A DNA stretch of 64,000 nt from an uncultured Corynebacterium sp. (GCF_946222835.1 NZ_CAMIHD010000005.1:62001-126000), one strand, 5' to 3'. Shown: positions 31,849 to 41,338, counted from the stretch's first letter. Numbers and translations: made by a program. Notes: generated from the sequence alone by a model not told the origin.

Positions 31849-33465
31849 TTAGTGCTGGTGGCCGTGACCGGCGTCAGCAGGCTGCTCTTCCTGTGGCTTT
31901 TCCACCACGGAGGCCTCGGTGGTAAGAACCATGCGGGCCACGGAGGTGGCGTTGACCACGGCCGAGTGGGTCACCTTGACCGGGTCGATAATGCCGTTAT
32001 CGATGAGGTTGCCATACTCGAGGGTATTGGCGTTAAAGCCCTCACCGTTGGACATCTCGGCAACGCGGGAGACAACAACTGCGCCGTCAAGACCAGCGTT
32101 TTCGGCGATCCAGTACGCCGGGCGGGTCAGGGCGCGGGCGACGGCAAGAACGCCGACCTTGGCCTCACTCTCAAAGCCCTCGGCGAAGGACTCGAGCTCC
32201 TTAGAAATCTGGACCAGCACGGAACCGCCGCCGGCGATGACGCCCTCTTCCACGGCCGCGCGGGCGGCGTTGATGGCGTCTTCGACGCGCAGCTTGCGCT
32301 CGTTGACCTCGGTCTCGGTGGCGGCGCCGACGCGGATGACGGCCACGCCGCCGGAGAGCTTTGCCAGACGCTCCTCCAGCTTTTCCTTATCCCAGGTGGA
32401 GTCGGTGCGCTCGATTTCGCGGCGGATCTGCTCGCGGCGCTCCTCTACCGCTTCAGCGGTGCCGCCACCATCGACGATGACAGTGTCTTCCTTGGTGATG
32501 GTCACGCGGCGAGCGGAGCCCAAAACGTCGAGGCCAGCCTCGTTGAGGTTGACGCCCACCTCTGGGTCGATGACGGTGGCGCCGGTAACGACGGCCAAGT
32601 CATCCATGAAGCCCTTGCGGCGCTCACCAAAGTACGGAGCCTTCACGGCTGCGACCTTGAGCACCTTGCGGATGGAGTTGACGACGAGCGCCTGCAGCGG
32701 CTCGCCCTCAACGTCCTCAGCAATGATGAGGGTTGGGCGGTTGGTCTCGGCGATCTTCTCCAGCAGCGGCAGGAAGTCCGGCAGGGAGGAGATCTTATTG
32801 CGGACGAGGAGCACAGCGGCGTCGTCCAGCACGGCGTGGTAGGTCTCTTCCTCCGTAGCGAAGTACGGGGAAAGGTAGCCCTTATCAAAGGAAATGCCTT
32901 CGGTGACATCGACGGCGGAGTCGATAGTTTGGGATTCCTCGACGGTGACAACGCCGTCCTTACCCACCTTGTCCATTGCGCCAGCAACCATCTCGCCGAC
33001 CTCCGGGTCGCGGGAGGAGACGGTAGCTACCTGCGCGATTTCGGAAGAGGAGTTGACCGCGGTGGCCCGAGCCTTGAGCTCCTCGACGGCCTTTTCGGTC
33101 GCCGCCGCGATGCCGCGGTTGAGCTCGACCGGGTTGGCGCCGGCCGCTACGTTGCGCAGCCCTTCGAAGATGAGCGCCTGGGCCAGCAAGGTAGCGGTGG
33201 TGGTGCCGTCACCTGCGGTGTCATTGGTCTTGACTGCAACAGACTTAACCAGCTGGGCACCAAGGTTCTCGAAGGGCTCCTCGATGTCGATATCGCGGGC
33301 GATGGTCACGCCGTCATTGGTGACGGTGGGGCCACCGAAAGCCTTGGACAGCACGACGTTGCGGCCGCGCGGGCCGAGGGTGACCTTGACGGCATCAGCC
33401 AGCGTATCGACGCCGCGCTGGATTCCCTCGCGGGCTTCTTGGTCGAATGCAATAAGCTTTGCCAT
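31849..33465 (-). CDS. groL: Chaperonin GroEL1
   Basis: The 60-kDa chaperonin, 538 aa, with conserved ATP-site sequences (VTLGPRGRNVVLSKAFGGP near the N-terminus, NDTAGDGTTTATLLAQ) and the usual apical domain. The C-terminus ends DAGHGHQH rather than GGM repeats. That marks it as the GroEL1 type that actinobacteria encode beside groES. The main housekeeping GroEL2 is normally elsewhere. It starts 8 nt after groS. A CIRCE element upstream of groS predicts HrcA repression and heat induction. Confidence 0.96.
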   Translation of the reverse strand: MAKLIAFDQEAREGIQRGVDTLADAVKVTLGPRGRNVVLSKAFGGPTVTNDGVTIARDIDIEEPFENLGAQLVKSVAVKTNDTAGDGTTTATLLAQALIFEGLRNVAAGANPVELNRGIAAATEKAVEELKARATAVNSSSEIAQVATVSSRDPEVGEMVAGAMDKVGKDGVVTVEESQTIDSAVDVTEGISFDKGYLSPYFATEEETYHAVLDDAAVLLVRNKISSLPDFLPLLEKIAETNRPTLIIAEDVEGEPLQALVVNSIRKVLKVAAVKAPYFGERRKGFMDDLAVVTGATVIDPEVGVNLNEAGLDVLGSARRVTITKEDTVIVDGGGTAEAVEERREQIRREIERTDSTWDKEKLEERLAKLSGGVAVIRVGAATETEVNERKLRVEDAINAARAAVEEGVIAGGGSVLVQISKELESFAEGFESEAKVGVLAVARALTRPAYWIAENAGLDGAVVVSRVAEMSNGEGFNANTLEYGNLIDNGIIDPVKVTHSAVVNATSVARMVLTTEASVVEKPQEEQPADAGHGHQH

Positions 33466-33473
33466 ATTTGGGC

Positions 33474-33767
33474 CTACTTCTCGATGACGGCGAGCAGGTC
33501 ACGGGAGGACAGCAGCAGGTATTCCTCGCCGTTGTACTTCAGCTCGGTGCCGCCGTACTTGGAAAAGACCACGGTATCGCCTTCGTTGACGCCTACCGGG
33601 GTGACCTCGCCCTTGTCGTTGGTGCGGCCTGGGCCTACTGCAACGACGGTGGCTTCCTGTGGCTTTTCCTTGGCAGAATCTGGGATGACCAGGCCGGAAG
33701 CGGTGGTGGTTTCAGCTTCTACGATCTGTACGAGGACGCGGTCCTCGAGAGGCTTAATGTTTGCCAT
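33474..33767 (-). CDS. groS: Co-chaperonin GroES
   Basis: The 97-aa co-chaperonin caps GroEL. It begins MANIKPLEDRVLVQIVEAE and contains the mobile loop (TTTASGLVIPDSAKEKP), the EVTPVGVNEGDTVVFSKYGG roof segment and a normal C-terminus. It is the first gene of groSL. Confidence 0.97.
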   Translation of the reverse strand: MANIKPLEDRVLVQIVEAETTTASGLVIPDSAKEKPQEATVVAVGPGRTNDKGEVTPVGVNEGDTVVFSKYGGTELKYNGEEYLLLSSRDLLAVIEK

Positions 33768-33879
33768 GATGTTTCCTCCGTAGTGTTCGTATGCGCGCCG
33801 GTATGGCGCGCGCGTGCCGGTTGTGGATGTCCAGCACAGCCGTCGTCGCGGGTGAACAACTGTGGGTCAAACAACCTGA

Positions 33880-33906
33880 TTAGCACTCTACCCTCGTGAC
33901 TGCTAA
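33880..33906 (-). promoter_or_regulatory. CIRCE element (HrcA operator)
   Basis: TTAGCACTC (33880-33888), a 9-nt spacer and GACTGCTAA (33898-33906) match the CIRCE consensus TTAGCACTC-N9-GAGTGCTAA at all but one base. It lies about 113 nt upstream of groS. Confidence 0.9.
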
Positions 33907-33953
33907 CCCTCAACAATGACCCGGCCCACATTCCTACGCCCTCAGCGATCCTT

Positions 33954-35195
33954 TCAGCGCTCTCGTTGCCCGGCGTGGACAAAGCCGGCCAGCGCCAGCT
34001 TGACGACGCCCAGCGCGATAAACATGGCACCAAAAATCACGGCGAAGGCCGACCACCACAGCTCCTCCACCAGCGTTCGGCCGAAGGAAGCCTGTGGGGT
34101 GAGCAGGTGGTGGAGTGGGAGGAGCGTCGCCAAGCACAGCGCCCAGACCACGCCGGCCGCAGTCAGGGTGAGGCACGCCGCCTCCCCCACTTGCACGCGG
34201 GCCCAGGCCGAGGGGGTGGCGCCGGCCAGCGTGAGGCCACGGATATCGGAGGCGATGCGCCCGCGCATCAGCAGTGAGGTAAGCACCGCGCCCACGATGC
34301 TGGGGGCAAAGACCGGGCCCAATAGGGCGACGAAGACCTGCCACGAGGACAAGGTGCCGCCTGCGCCTGCGTCGTTCGTAAAGCGCAGGCCCGAGCCGAC
34401 GGCGACGATAAAGCCGCCGAGGAGCACCCACGGCACGATGTGTGGGGTGGAAAAGTGCCGGCGCACCCGCACGTTGGCCCCAGCAATGCCGGCCGCGCGG
34501 GTCCATTGATCGATGCTGGGCATGAGCCAAGGTAAGAAGACGGCAACGAGGATGACAAGCCCCATCTCGGCCGACAAGAGGTCACCCGGGTCATCGATGT
34601 GCAGGCACCCGTAGACCGTGCCGCCGATGGCCGCGGCCGCAAGCGGGAATTTCACCAGAAGCCACATCGGGTGTGCGGGAGTACGCGGCCGGAATACGCG
34701 GCGCAGCGGAGGCAGCGCACCCACTAGGGCCGCGGACATGCAGACGACTACCGCAATGGCGGTGACCTGGCCGGTAATGGCGATATCCGGCATGGGGATT
34801 CCGTCGCTGCGCAGGGCACGCACGCACGGGGCAAGCAGAGGGCGGGCCGGCAGCACGCCAAAAAATCCGGCAGCCGCGCTGACCGCTGCGACTTGGCCCA
34901 GGATGAACGCAAGGATCATCCACCCGGGCATGCCCACCATGCGCCAAGAACGGTAGACCGGCTCGCGCTCGGCGATGATAAGGCGCATCTGTGATAGCGT
35001 CACCAGCACCACCACGCACAGGGCCATGCCGAGCACCGTGCCACCCAGCGGGCCGGCGGGGTTTTCTTCGGCCCCGGAGGAAGCCACCAGCATGGCTAGT
35101 GCCAGGGTGCACGAGGTGGAAGACACCACCAGGGTCAGCGCCACGGCCAGCCACGATAGCCAATTGGACTGTAAGTCCTTAAGCCACACCAGCAT
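33954..35195 (-). CDS. FtsX-like ABC transporter permease
   Basis: The 413-aa membrane protein has about eight to ten hydrophobic segments and the MacB/FtsX-like layout, with RLIIAEREPVYRSWRMVGMPGWMI after the second helix. The ATPase gene overlaps its start by 17 nt. Together with the divergent kinase/regulator pair this resembles exporters that respond to cell-envelope stress or peptide antibiotics. The substrate is unknown. Confidence 0.8.
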   Translation of the reverse strand: MLVWLKDLQSNWLSWLAVALTLVVSSTSCTLALAMLVASSGAEENPAGPLGGTVLGMALCVVVLVTLSQMRLIIAEREPVYRSWRMVGMPGWMILAFILGQVAAVSAAAGFFGVLPARPLLAPCVRALRSDGIPMPDIAITGQVTAIAVVVCMSAALVGALPPLRRVFRPRTPAHPMWLLVKFPLAAAAIGGTVYGCLHIDDPGDLLSAEMGLVILVAVFLPWLMPSIDQWTRAAGIAGANVRVRRHFSTPHIVPWVLLGGFIVAVGSGLRFTNDAGAGGTLSSWQVFVALLGPVFAPSIVGAVLTSLLMRGRIASDIRGLTLAGATPSAWARVQVGEAACLTLTAAGVVWALCLATLLPLHHLLTPQASFGRTLVEELWWSAFAVIFGAMFIALGVVKLALAGFVHAGQRER

Positions 35196-35784
35196 GGGTC
35201 ACCTCCTCTAAGGAAATGATCCGGTCGGCCGCCTCAGCGGCGAGGTGCGAGTGAGTCACCATGACCACGCTGGCACCATCGCGGGCGGCGGCGCGCAGGT
35301 GGGAAAGGACGGTGGTTGCGGTGGCGTCGTCAAGCGCGCCCGTAGGCTCGTCGGCGAAGATATAGGGCGCCTGGGCCAGCAGTGCCCGGGCGACGGCCAC
35401 GCGTTGCTGCTGCCCGCCAGAAAGCTGTGCGGGTAGGCGGCGCTCTAAACCAGCAAGGCCAAGCGAATCAAAGACCTCTGCCACCTGGCCGCGTGTAGGG
35501 CGCCGGCCGGAAAAGCGCGCGGTCAAGGTGGCATTGCGCTGCGCGTTGAGGGATTCCAGGAGATTATAGTCTTGGAATACAAATGCACGCTGCTTGCGCC
35601 CCGGCGCGTTGACTCGGCCGGAGGTGGGCTTATCTAGCCCGGATAGCAGGTTCAGGAGCGTGGTTTTTCCGCTGCCGGAAGGCCCCATTATAGCGACGAA
35701 TTCGCCCGGGGCGATGGACACATTGACGCGATTGAGCACGGTGTGGCGGCCGTAGCGCTTGCTGAGGTTGTCTGCTTTTAACAT
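35179..35784 (-). CDS. ABC transporter ATP-binding protein
   Basis: A LolD/MacB-type ATPase of 201 aa with Walker A GPSGSGKTT (about 35-43), signature LSGGQQQRVAVARALL, Walker B YIFADEPTGALDD and the H-loop VVMVTHS. I start at the ATG at 35784 (MLKADNLSKRYGR), where the family domain begins; the longer frame would cross the divergent operator region. It precedes and overlaps its permease gene. Confidence 0.9.
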   Translation of the reverse strand: MLKADNLSKRYGRHTVLNRVNVSIAPGEFVAIMGPSGSGKTTLLNLLSGLDKPTSGRVNAPGRKQRAFVFQDYNLLESLNAQRNATLTARFSGRRPTRGQVAEVFDSLGLAGLERRLPAQLSGGQQQRVAVARALLAQAPYIFADEPTGALDDATATTVLSHLRAAARDGASVVMVTHSHLAAEAADRIISLEEVTHAGVA

Positions 35785-35843
35785 GCCTTTGATTCCACTC
35801 GGCCATGCAAAAGAAAGACATGGGGCGGGCTGCCCGGAAAATG

Positions 35844-35859
35844 GTAGAGCTAGCTCTAC
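35844..35859. promoter_or_regulatory. Perfect 16-bp palindrome between exporter and two-component genes
   Basis: GTAGAGCTAGCTCTAC is perfectly self-complementary. It lies 60 nt upstream of the ATPase gene start and 38 nt upstream of the sensor kinase start, between the two divergent operons. It is the obvious candidate binding site for the LuxR-type response regulator encoded at 37045. Confidence 0.6.
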
Positions 35860-35896
35860 TGCCCCACCCTGGGTAAGGCGGCTAGGCTCATGGGTT

Positions 35897-37048
35897 ATGC
35901 GAACCCTCAAAGCCTGCGCGTGGAGTCTCGTCCTCGGCGCGCTATTTATCCCGGCGTTGGTGGTTTCGGTGCTGATGCTGCCGTGGATTCCGCTGGTGGG
36001 CCGCGCCGCGGAATTTGTCGGCCGGTTGGGTGCGCAGTGGATGGGTGTGCAGATCCCACCCCGGCGCGCGGGCCGGTGGTTTGATTGGCAGCAGTTTTAT
36101 CACCTTATCGTGCAGCTATTGATTTCGGCTGCCTGCTTTGCCGCGTGGACTGCCGTGGGTTTTACGGCGGGCGTGCTGGCAATTGCGCCGTTCGTGCCAA
36201 ATACCGAATTCTACTTTGGCGGGTGGTCTACCTCCAACCGGCCGCTCATTTTCTTTACCTGCTGGCTCACCGCGGCGCTGCTGGTGGCTTTATTGGTAGG
36301 GCTCAACCGTCTGTTGGTCTTGGCGTCTACCTCGCTGACCCGGCTGGCATTGAGTCCTTCGGCCGAGGAGTTGGCGGCCTCGCGTGCCACGCTTATCGAT
36401 GCCTTTTCCGGCGAACGCCGCCGCATCGAACGCGAGCTGCACGATGGTCCGCAGCAGTACCTCACTGCGCTCAAGCTCAACTTGGCCGCGGCGAAATTGC
36501 AGGCCCCTCCTGAGGCACAACCGGCCTTGGCCGATGCGGAACATAATGCTTCTTTAGCCCTGGCTTCCCTGCGGGCCACGGTGCGCGGCATTGCCCCGCA
36601 GGTGCTTTTCGACGCCGGGCTTATCCCCGCCCTCGACGAGCTACTCGCCCACTCCGGATTGGAGACCGCACTTCACGTGGAAGGAGCAGAGCGCTCAGTG
36701 GATGAGACCACTGCCCTGCTGGCCTATCATGCGGTGGCCGAAGCACTTACCAATGCCTCCAAACACGGCGCGGCCACTGAGGCGAAGGTAAAGGTTACTT
36801 TTGGGGACATGCTGCGCCTGGACATCGTCGACAATGGCACCGGCCCGGCCCTCAGCTCCACGACCAACGCAGCCGCCACGGGCGCGACGACTGGCGCCAC
36901 GGCGGGAGCCGGTACCGGCTTGGCTGGGCTACGCGAGCGCGCCGCCGCACTGGGCGGCACGCTAAAGTTTGCCGCGGCACACGACACTGCTGCGGGGGAA
37001 CGCGGCGGCCGACTGCTGGTCGAGCTGCCGCTGAAGGAGGCGGAATGA
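35897..37048 (+). CDS. Two-component sensor histidine kinase (NarL/DesK type)
   Basis: The 383-aa kinase has about four N-terminal membrane helices (about 6-30, 70-98, 110-150), then a HisKA_3 dimerisation domain with the phospho-acceptor His182 in ERELHDGPQQYLT. A HATPase region follows (AVAEALTNASKHGAATEAKV, DNGTG, GLAGLRERAAALGG). I chose the ATG at 35897, because TAGGCT lies 8 nt upstream and the longer frame crosses the promoter. It overlaps the regulator by 4 nt. Confidence 0.9.
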   Translation: MRTLKACAWSLVLGALFIPALVVSVLMLPWIPLVGRAAEFVGRLGAQWMGVQIPPRRAGRWFDWQQFYHLIVQLLISAACFAAWTAVGFTAGVLAIAPFVPNTEFYFGGWSTSNRPLIFFTCWLTAALLVALLVGLNRLLVLASTSLTRLALSPSAEELAASRATLIDAFSGERRRIERELHDGPQQYLTALKLNLAAAKLQAPPEAQPALADAEHNASLALASLRATVRGIAPQVLFDAGLIPALDELLAHSGLETALHVEGAERSVDETTALLAYHAVAEALTNASKHGAATEAKVKVTFGDMLRLDIVDNGTGPALSSTTNAAATGATTGATAGAGTGLAGLRERAAALGGTLKFAAAHDTAAGERGGRLLVELPLKEAE

Positions 37049-37680
37049 AACTACTACTCGCGGAAGATTCCGCGCTGCTGCGCGCCGGTCTCGAGCAGCT
37101 ACTCAGCTCTTTGGGCCATAGCGTTACAGCCGCCATGGATGCCGAAGAACTGCGCGCAATCGCTGGGCAAGAAACCTTCGACCTTATTATCAGCGATGTG
37201 CGCATGCCTCCCACCATGACCGACGACGGACTGCGCGCCGTCCACGACCTGCGCGCGGCCAACCCAACTCAGCCAGTGGTGGTTCTCAGCCAATACGTAG
37301 CGGCAAGCTACCTCGACCGCCTCTTGGAGCACGGGGGATTTGGCTACCTGCTCAAAGAGCGCGTTTCTGATGTAGAAGAATTCGTGCGCACTCTCGACGA
37401 GGTCGCCCGCGGCGGCACAGTCGTGGACCCAGAAGTGGTCACGGCACTGCTGTCTGCAAAGCGCACCGGCCTCGCCCAACTCACCGCCCGCGAACGGGAA
37501 GTGCTGGGCCTTATGGCCCAAGGATTGAGCAATAAAGAAATTGAAGACACGCTCGTTCTTAGCGCTGGAGCGGTAAGCAAGCATGTCTCCAATGTTTTTA
37601 TGAAGCTCGGGTTTCGGCCCGAAGACTCCAACCGGCGGGTCAAGGCTGTACTGGCGTGGCTGCGCCACACCGAGCGCTAA
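37045..37680 (+). CDS. LuxR/NarL-family response regulator
   Basis: The 211-aa regulator has a receiver domain with phospho-acceptor Asp51 (LIISDVRMPP) and acidic residues near the N-terminus (LAEDSALLRAG). A C-terminal LuxR HTH follows (about 145-205, LTAREREVLGLMAQGLSNKEIEDTL). It is co-translated with the kinase. Divergence from the ABC exporter suggests that it regulates it. Confidence 0.92.
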   Translation: MKLLLAEDSALLRAGLEQLLSSLGHSVTAAMDAEELRAIAGQETFDLIISDVRMPPTMTDDGLRAVHDLRAANPTQPVVVLSQYVAASYLDRLLEHGGFGYLLKERVSDVEEFVRTLDEVARGGTVVDPEVVTALLSAKRTGLAQLTAREREVLGLMAQGLSNKEIEDTLVLSAGAVSKHVSNVFMKLGFRPEDSNRRVKAVLAWLRHTER

Positions 37681-37698
37681 CAACGCCGGCGACGCTAG

Positions 37699-39153
37699 CT
37701 ATTTCTTGGAGCTGAGCCCACTAAAAGCATCGCTGGAGCTCAGCGAGCTGCCGCCTTCCGGATCCTTTGGCACCTCTGGGGTGTGCGGCTCGGTGGACTC
37801 GGCGGGGCTGGTGGAGGCTTCGGCAGGCGCGGCGCCACGGTTCTTCTTCTTGAGCGAAACCTTGTCTACCAGGGTGTTATCGCCTTCGTTGAAGGTAGCG
37901 AAGGTGAGCTTGTCATCGGAGACATCCACGCGCATATAGTCCGCGGTGTAGTCCTGGCGCCACATGGCGGTGGACTCATGGGCAAGCTTCGGATCGATGG
38001 TCTCCATGCGAGCGCCCTTGTGCTTCTGATTATTGACGTCGGTGAAGTCGTAGTACTTGCCGCCACCCGCGGTGGTGGTGGTCAGATACAGGGCCTCACC
38101 ATCCTTGGGTTCGAGGACATCGCCGCGCTGTGGCTTCTTTTCCGGCAGGACTGGCTTGTTGTTTTTCATCAGGTGGCTGCGGGTGTAGATGTGGTCGTGG
38201 CCGGAGAGAACGGCATCTACGTTGAGCTCGGAAAGTACCGGGGTAAGCTTCTCGCGCAGGTTGGTAACGTCCTTATCAAAGTGGTGCGAACCCTGGGAAT
38301 AAGGACCATGGTGCATGCCAACTACGATCCAGTCATTATCCGCGCCGCGGGATTCCACGGCCTCGCGCAGGAATTGCTCGTGGCGGGCAATATCGGCGTC
38401 GGAGGAAGCATTAGAGTCTAGGCCGATGAAGAGCACGTTATTGCGCTCGAAGTAGTGATCACGAATATCGTCGGCCTGGTGGGGGTTGGAGAAATGCTCA
38501 TCATGATGTTTCATGGTGAGGTTATAAGTCTCGTGGTTGCCCGGAACGGTATTGGTCGGGATGTGACGAATTTCCGGGGCGGAGAAGTAGGCATCGTACT
38601 GCGGCACTTGCGCGCCCCATCCTTCTACTTGATCCCCTAGGGACCAGATCATGCTGGCATTGGGCGCCTGGGAAGCCGCGTGAGCGATGGTCTTGCGCCA
38701 CTGCTCCGCTTGCTCATCTACCTTGAGGTCCACGCCGATCTGCGGGTCCGCAACGGTAAGGAAGGACCAGTCATCACCGTTGGAGCCGGTGTTGAAGGTC
38801 TCTGGTTCGGACCAGCCGCCTTCCTCAGAGCCGACGCGGTAGGAGTACTCGGTATTCGGCTGCAGATCGGTGGCGGTGGCGAACTGGGATTTATAAAGCA
38901 GGGCGCCGTAATCGCGTTCCTCGGCGCGGAAAGTCTGGGTGCCTTCCGGGCCGGTAACCTCGAGGGCTTCGTCCGCCTTGGACTTGGTGCGCCACGTAAC
39001 CATCACTTGGGATTCATCCTCGCCCGGCTGCAGGATGGTGCGGTAGATGGGCGAATCAGCGGCCAGCGCCGGGGTGGCGGGCACGATGGTGGCGGCACCG
39101 CCCACGGCAAGGGCGGTAACGAAGGAGGCGACGAAGCGCGATGATCGGAGCAT
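37699..39153 (-). CDS. Secreted purple acid phosphatase-like metallophosphoesterase
   Basis: The 484-aa precursor has a signal peptide (about 1-31, ending ALAAD). A fibronectin-like N-terminal domain follows (PGEDESQVMVTWRTKSKADEALEV). The metallophosphatase domain carries VADPQIGVD, WSLGDQVEGWG, TVPGNHETYN, GMHHGPYSQGSHH and LSGHDHIYTRS, giving the dinuclear-metal Asp, Asn and His ligands. The C-terminus is Ser/Pro-rich and ends SSLSSSDAFSGLSSKK. It probably releases phosphate from organic esters outside the cell. The convergent regulator gene ends 18 nt away. Confidence 0.9.
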   Translation of the reverse strand: MLRSSRFVASFVTALAVGGAATIVPATPALAADSPIYRTILQPGEDESQVMVTWRTKSKADEALEVTGPEGTQTFRAEERDYGALLYKSQFATATDLQPNTEYSYRVGSEEGGWSEPETFNTGSNGDDWSFLTVADPQIGVDLKVDEQAEQWRKTIAHAASQAPNASMIWSLGDQVEGWGAQVPQYDAYFSAPEIRHIPTNTVPGNHETYNLTMKHHDEHFSNPHQADDIRDHYFERNNVLFIGLDSNASSDADIARHEQFLREAVESRGADNDWIVVGMHHGPYSQGSHHFDKDVTNLREKLTPVLSELNVDAVLSGHDHIYTRSHLMKNNKPVLPEKKPQRGDVLEPKDGEALYLTTTTAGGGKYYDFTDVNNQKHKGARMETIDPKLAHESTAMWRQDYTADYMRVDVSDDKLTFATFNEGDNTLVDKVSLKKKNRGAAPAEASTSPAESTEPHTPEVPKDPEGGSSLSSSDAFSGLSSKK

Positions 39154-39275
39154 ACAGTTTTCACCTTTTGGAGTCTTAGAAAAAGCAGTACGGCTCCCTA
39201 GGACACCATAAGAATGTGAACACCGTATTACGAGCGCGCGAAAAGCGCTTGAACCCTACCTGTGAGGGGCCGGGA

Positions 39276-39704
39276 TTAAAGGCTCGTATCGGAGTTGATA
39301 ACAGCAGCGCGCCAGAGGGTGTATTCCTCCGGGTTATCTTCGCGGTAGTTCTTAACGGCGCGAATGCCCTGCTCCACGGAGTCAATGACGGCATCGATGG
39401 TAGTGTCTTCGCCCTCGGCATCAACGAAGATTACCGGACCACAAATGGAGCGGATGGGGTCTTGCAAGAAGGCGGCATTGCCGGTGGCGGCAGCGTTGCG
39501 CGCCAGGGAGGCTACTGGGTTGGGCTCGGCGCCTTCAGCCTTGGCTTCAGGGTTGTAGAGCGCTGCGTAGGTGGTGCCGTCTTCCTGGAAGACAACGGAG
39601 ACGCGGTCCTCGGCGGTGCCGCCCAAAAACTGGTTGGCGTGCTCCAGCTCGAACTCCAGCTTGCGGCGGGTGAGATCAGGGTTGACAAGGAAACCGACGG
39701 TCAT
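39276..39704 (-). CDS. Conserved protein of unknown function, 142 aa
   Basis: A soluble acidic protein with TVGFLVNPDLTRRKLEFELEHANQFLGG, DRVSVVFQEDGTTYAALYNP and a C-terminal helix (AVIDSVEQGIRAVKNYREDNPEEYTLW). I do not recognise the family. I start at the ATG at 39704, because GAAGGAG lies inside the longer frame at the right distance to be its ribosome binding site. It is a single gene between the phosphatase and tsaD. Confidence 0.65.
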   Translation of the reverse strand: MTVGFLVNPDLTRRKLEFELEHANQFLGGTAEDRVSVVFQEDGTTYAALYNPEAKAEGAEPNPVASLARNAAATGNAAFLQDPIRSICGPVIFVDAEGEDTTIDAVIDSVEQGIRAVKNYREDNPEEYTLWRAAVINSDTSL

Positions 39705-39795
39705 GAGAGAAAGCTCCTTCACAAAGCCAAGAGGGCATGAACGTTCTTCAGAGTACCGGCCCCCTGCCCCGCCTGCAGCGCGAGCGAGAAGAACT

Positions 39796-40839
39796 TTAGG
39801 TTAACTGTGGCTCTTGCACATCCAGCTGGGTATCGGTGCCAACGCCGAGGCCAGAAGGCTGGGCTCCTTCATGAATAAGCTGCGCGCCGATGGCCGCAAT
39901 CATCACGCCATTGTCGGTACACAGGGAAAAGCGCGGCACGCGCAGCTCGACCCCAGCGGCAGCACAGCGCTCGGCGGCCAACTCGCGCAGGCGGAAATTT
40001 GCGGCCACCCCTCCTCCCAGCAGCAGGACGCGGGCGCCAGTATCTGCGCAGGCGCGGACGGCCTTGGCAGTCAGAACATCGGCCACGGCTTCCTGGAAGC
40101 TAGCGCAGACGTCTTCCACAATGATGGTCTCCCCTGCCTTTTCGGCACGCTCGACATAGCGAGCCACGGAGGTCTTCAGCCCCGAGAAGGAGAAGTCGTG
40201 GCGGTGCGGGCCGCGCAGGTCTTCGGCGCGGGACATACCGCGTGGAAAATCGATGACGGCTTTACCGCGCGCGGCGAGCTTATCAATCACCGGGCCACCC
40301 GGGTAGCCGAGGCCAAGCAGGCGGGAGACTTTGTCGTAGGCTTCACCGGCGGCGTCATCAAGCGTGGAACCCAACTCGCGCATAGGCTTGCCGACGGCCT
40401 CTACCTCCAACAGCTGCGTATGCCCACCCGAGACCAAAAGGGCCACCGAGTGCGGCAGCTCTTCGCCTTCCAGGTTGGCCACGGCAACGTGGCCGCCAAG
40501 GTGGTTCACGCCGTAGAAAGGCACGCCCCAGGCTGCGGCATAGGTCTTAGCAGCCGAGGCCCCCACCAGCAGCGCGCCGGCCAGTCCGGGCCCCACGGTG
40601 GCGGCGATGGCATCTGGCTTGGCAATGCCCGCCTCATTAAGCGCCGCATGCATCACTTGCGGCATGGCCTCAAGGTGGGCGCGGGAGGCGATTTCCGGAA
40701 CGACGCCGCCGAAACGGGCGTGCTGTTCCATGGAGGAGGCGACGGCATTTGCGAGGATCTCCATGTGACCATCCTCGCTAAGCTCGACGATGCCCACGCC
40801 GGTTTCATCGCAGGAGGACTCGATGCCCATGATCTTCAT
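39796..40839 (-). CDS. tsaD: tRNA threonylcarbamoyladenosine transferase TsaD
   Basis: TsaD transfers the threonylcarbamoyl group to A37 of ANN-decoding tRNAs. The 347-aa protein has the ASKHA-fold start (MGIESSCDETGVGIVE), the conserved QHARFGGVVPEIASRAH segment, metal-binding VNHLGGHV and the glycine-rich SGGHTQLL and LGGGVAANFRLR motifs. Downstream partner genes tsaB and tsaE lie within 5 kb. Confidence 0.96.
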   Translation of the reverse strand: MKIMGIESSCDETGVGIVELSEDGHMEILANAVASSMEQHARFGGVVPEIASRAHLEAMPQVMHAALNEAGIAKPDAIAATVGPGLAGALLVGASAAKTYAAAWGVPFYGVNHLGGHVAVANLEGEELPHSVALLVSGGHTQLLEVEAVGKPMRELGSTLDDAAGEAYDKVSRLLGLGYPGGPVIDKLAARGKAVIDFPRGMSRAEDLRGPHRHDFSFSGLKTSVARYVERAEKAGETIIVEDVCASFQEAVADVLTAKAVRACADTGARVLLLGGGVAANFRLRELAAERCAAAGVELRVPRFSLCTDNGVMIAAIGAQLIHEGAQPSGLGVGTDTQLDVQEPQLT

Positions 40840-40858
40840 GACTGCTCCTTAAGTTTCT

Positions 40859-41338
40859 TTAACGCTCGGACTGGCGCGGGCGCACCATCACGTGCGCATC
40901 TGCTCCGGAAGGTTGGTAATAATTCTTACGGATCCCCTGCTTGGCAAAGGCATAACGCTCATAGAGGCCGATAGCAGGTTCATTGCCCACGCGCACTTCG
41001 AGGAAGACTGGGGCATTCTTAAGATCCGCAATATGGCAGATATTGTCCATCATCATGCGCGCCAAGCCGCGACGCTGCGCGGCGGGGTCAACACCGATGG
41101 TATGGATTTCAAATTCCGGGTCCGCGGCCGGGCCCATCATGCCGATGCCCGCATAGCCGAATAGCATCGCGGGTTCCAGCGGCTCAAGCGCGCCTTCTAC
41201 CCCGAAATAAAAGTTGAAGGGCTGGGCCATTTCTTTCTGGAAGACTCCGCTAGACCATGGGGTCTCGCCGGGGAAAAGGACTTCTTCTAACTCCGCGCAC
41301 CGAGGCGCGTCAGCCGGGGTCAACTCGCGCAGCTTCAC
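40859..41338 (-). CDS. rimI: Ribosomal-protein-alanine N-acetyltransferase RimI-like
   Basis: A 159-aa GNAT-fold acetyltransferase with the acetyl-CoA site IGVDPAAQRRGLARMMMD (Q/RxxGxG/A) and the C-terminal NEPAIGLYERYAFAKQGIRKNYYQP typical of RimI. It overlaps the tsaB stop by 4 nt and precedes tsaD by 19 nt, the usual tsaB-rimI-tsaD order. Confidence 0.92.
   Translation of the reverse strand: MKLRELTPADAPRCAELEEVLFPGETPWSSGVFQKEMAQPFNFYFGVEGALEPLEPAMLFGYAGIGMMGPAADPEFEIHTIGVDPAAQRRGLARMMMDNICHIADLKNAPVFLEVRVGNEPAIGLYERYAFAKQGIRKNYYQPSGADAHVMVRPRQSER

Noticed and set aside
31834..33783. 649-residue plus-strand open frame opposite groEL/groES
   Set aside because: The minus strand encodes unmistakable GroEL and GroES. 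The long opposite frame is a by-product of GC-biased codons.
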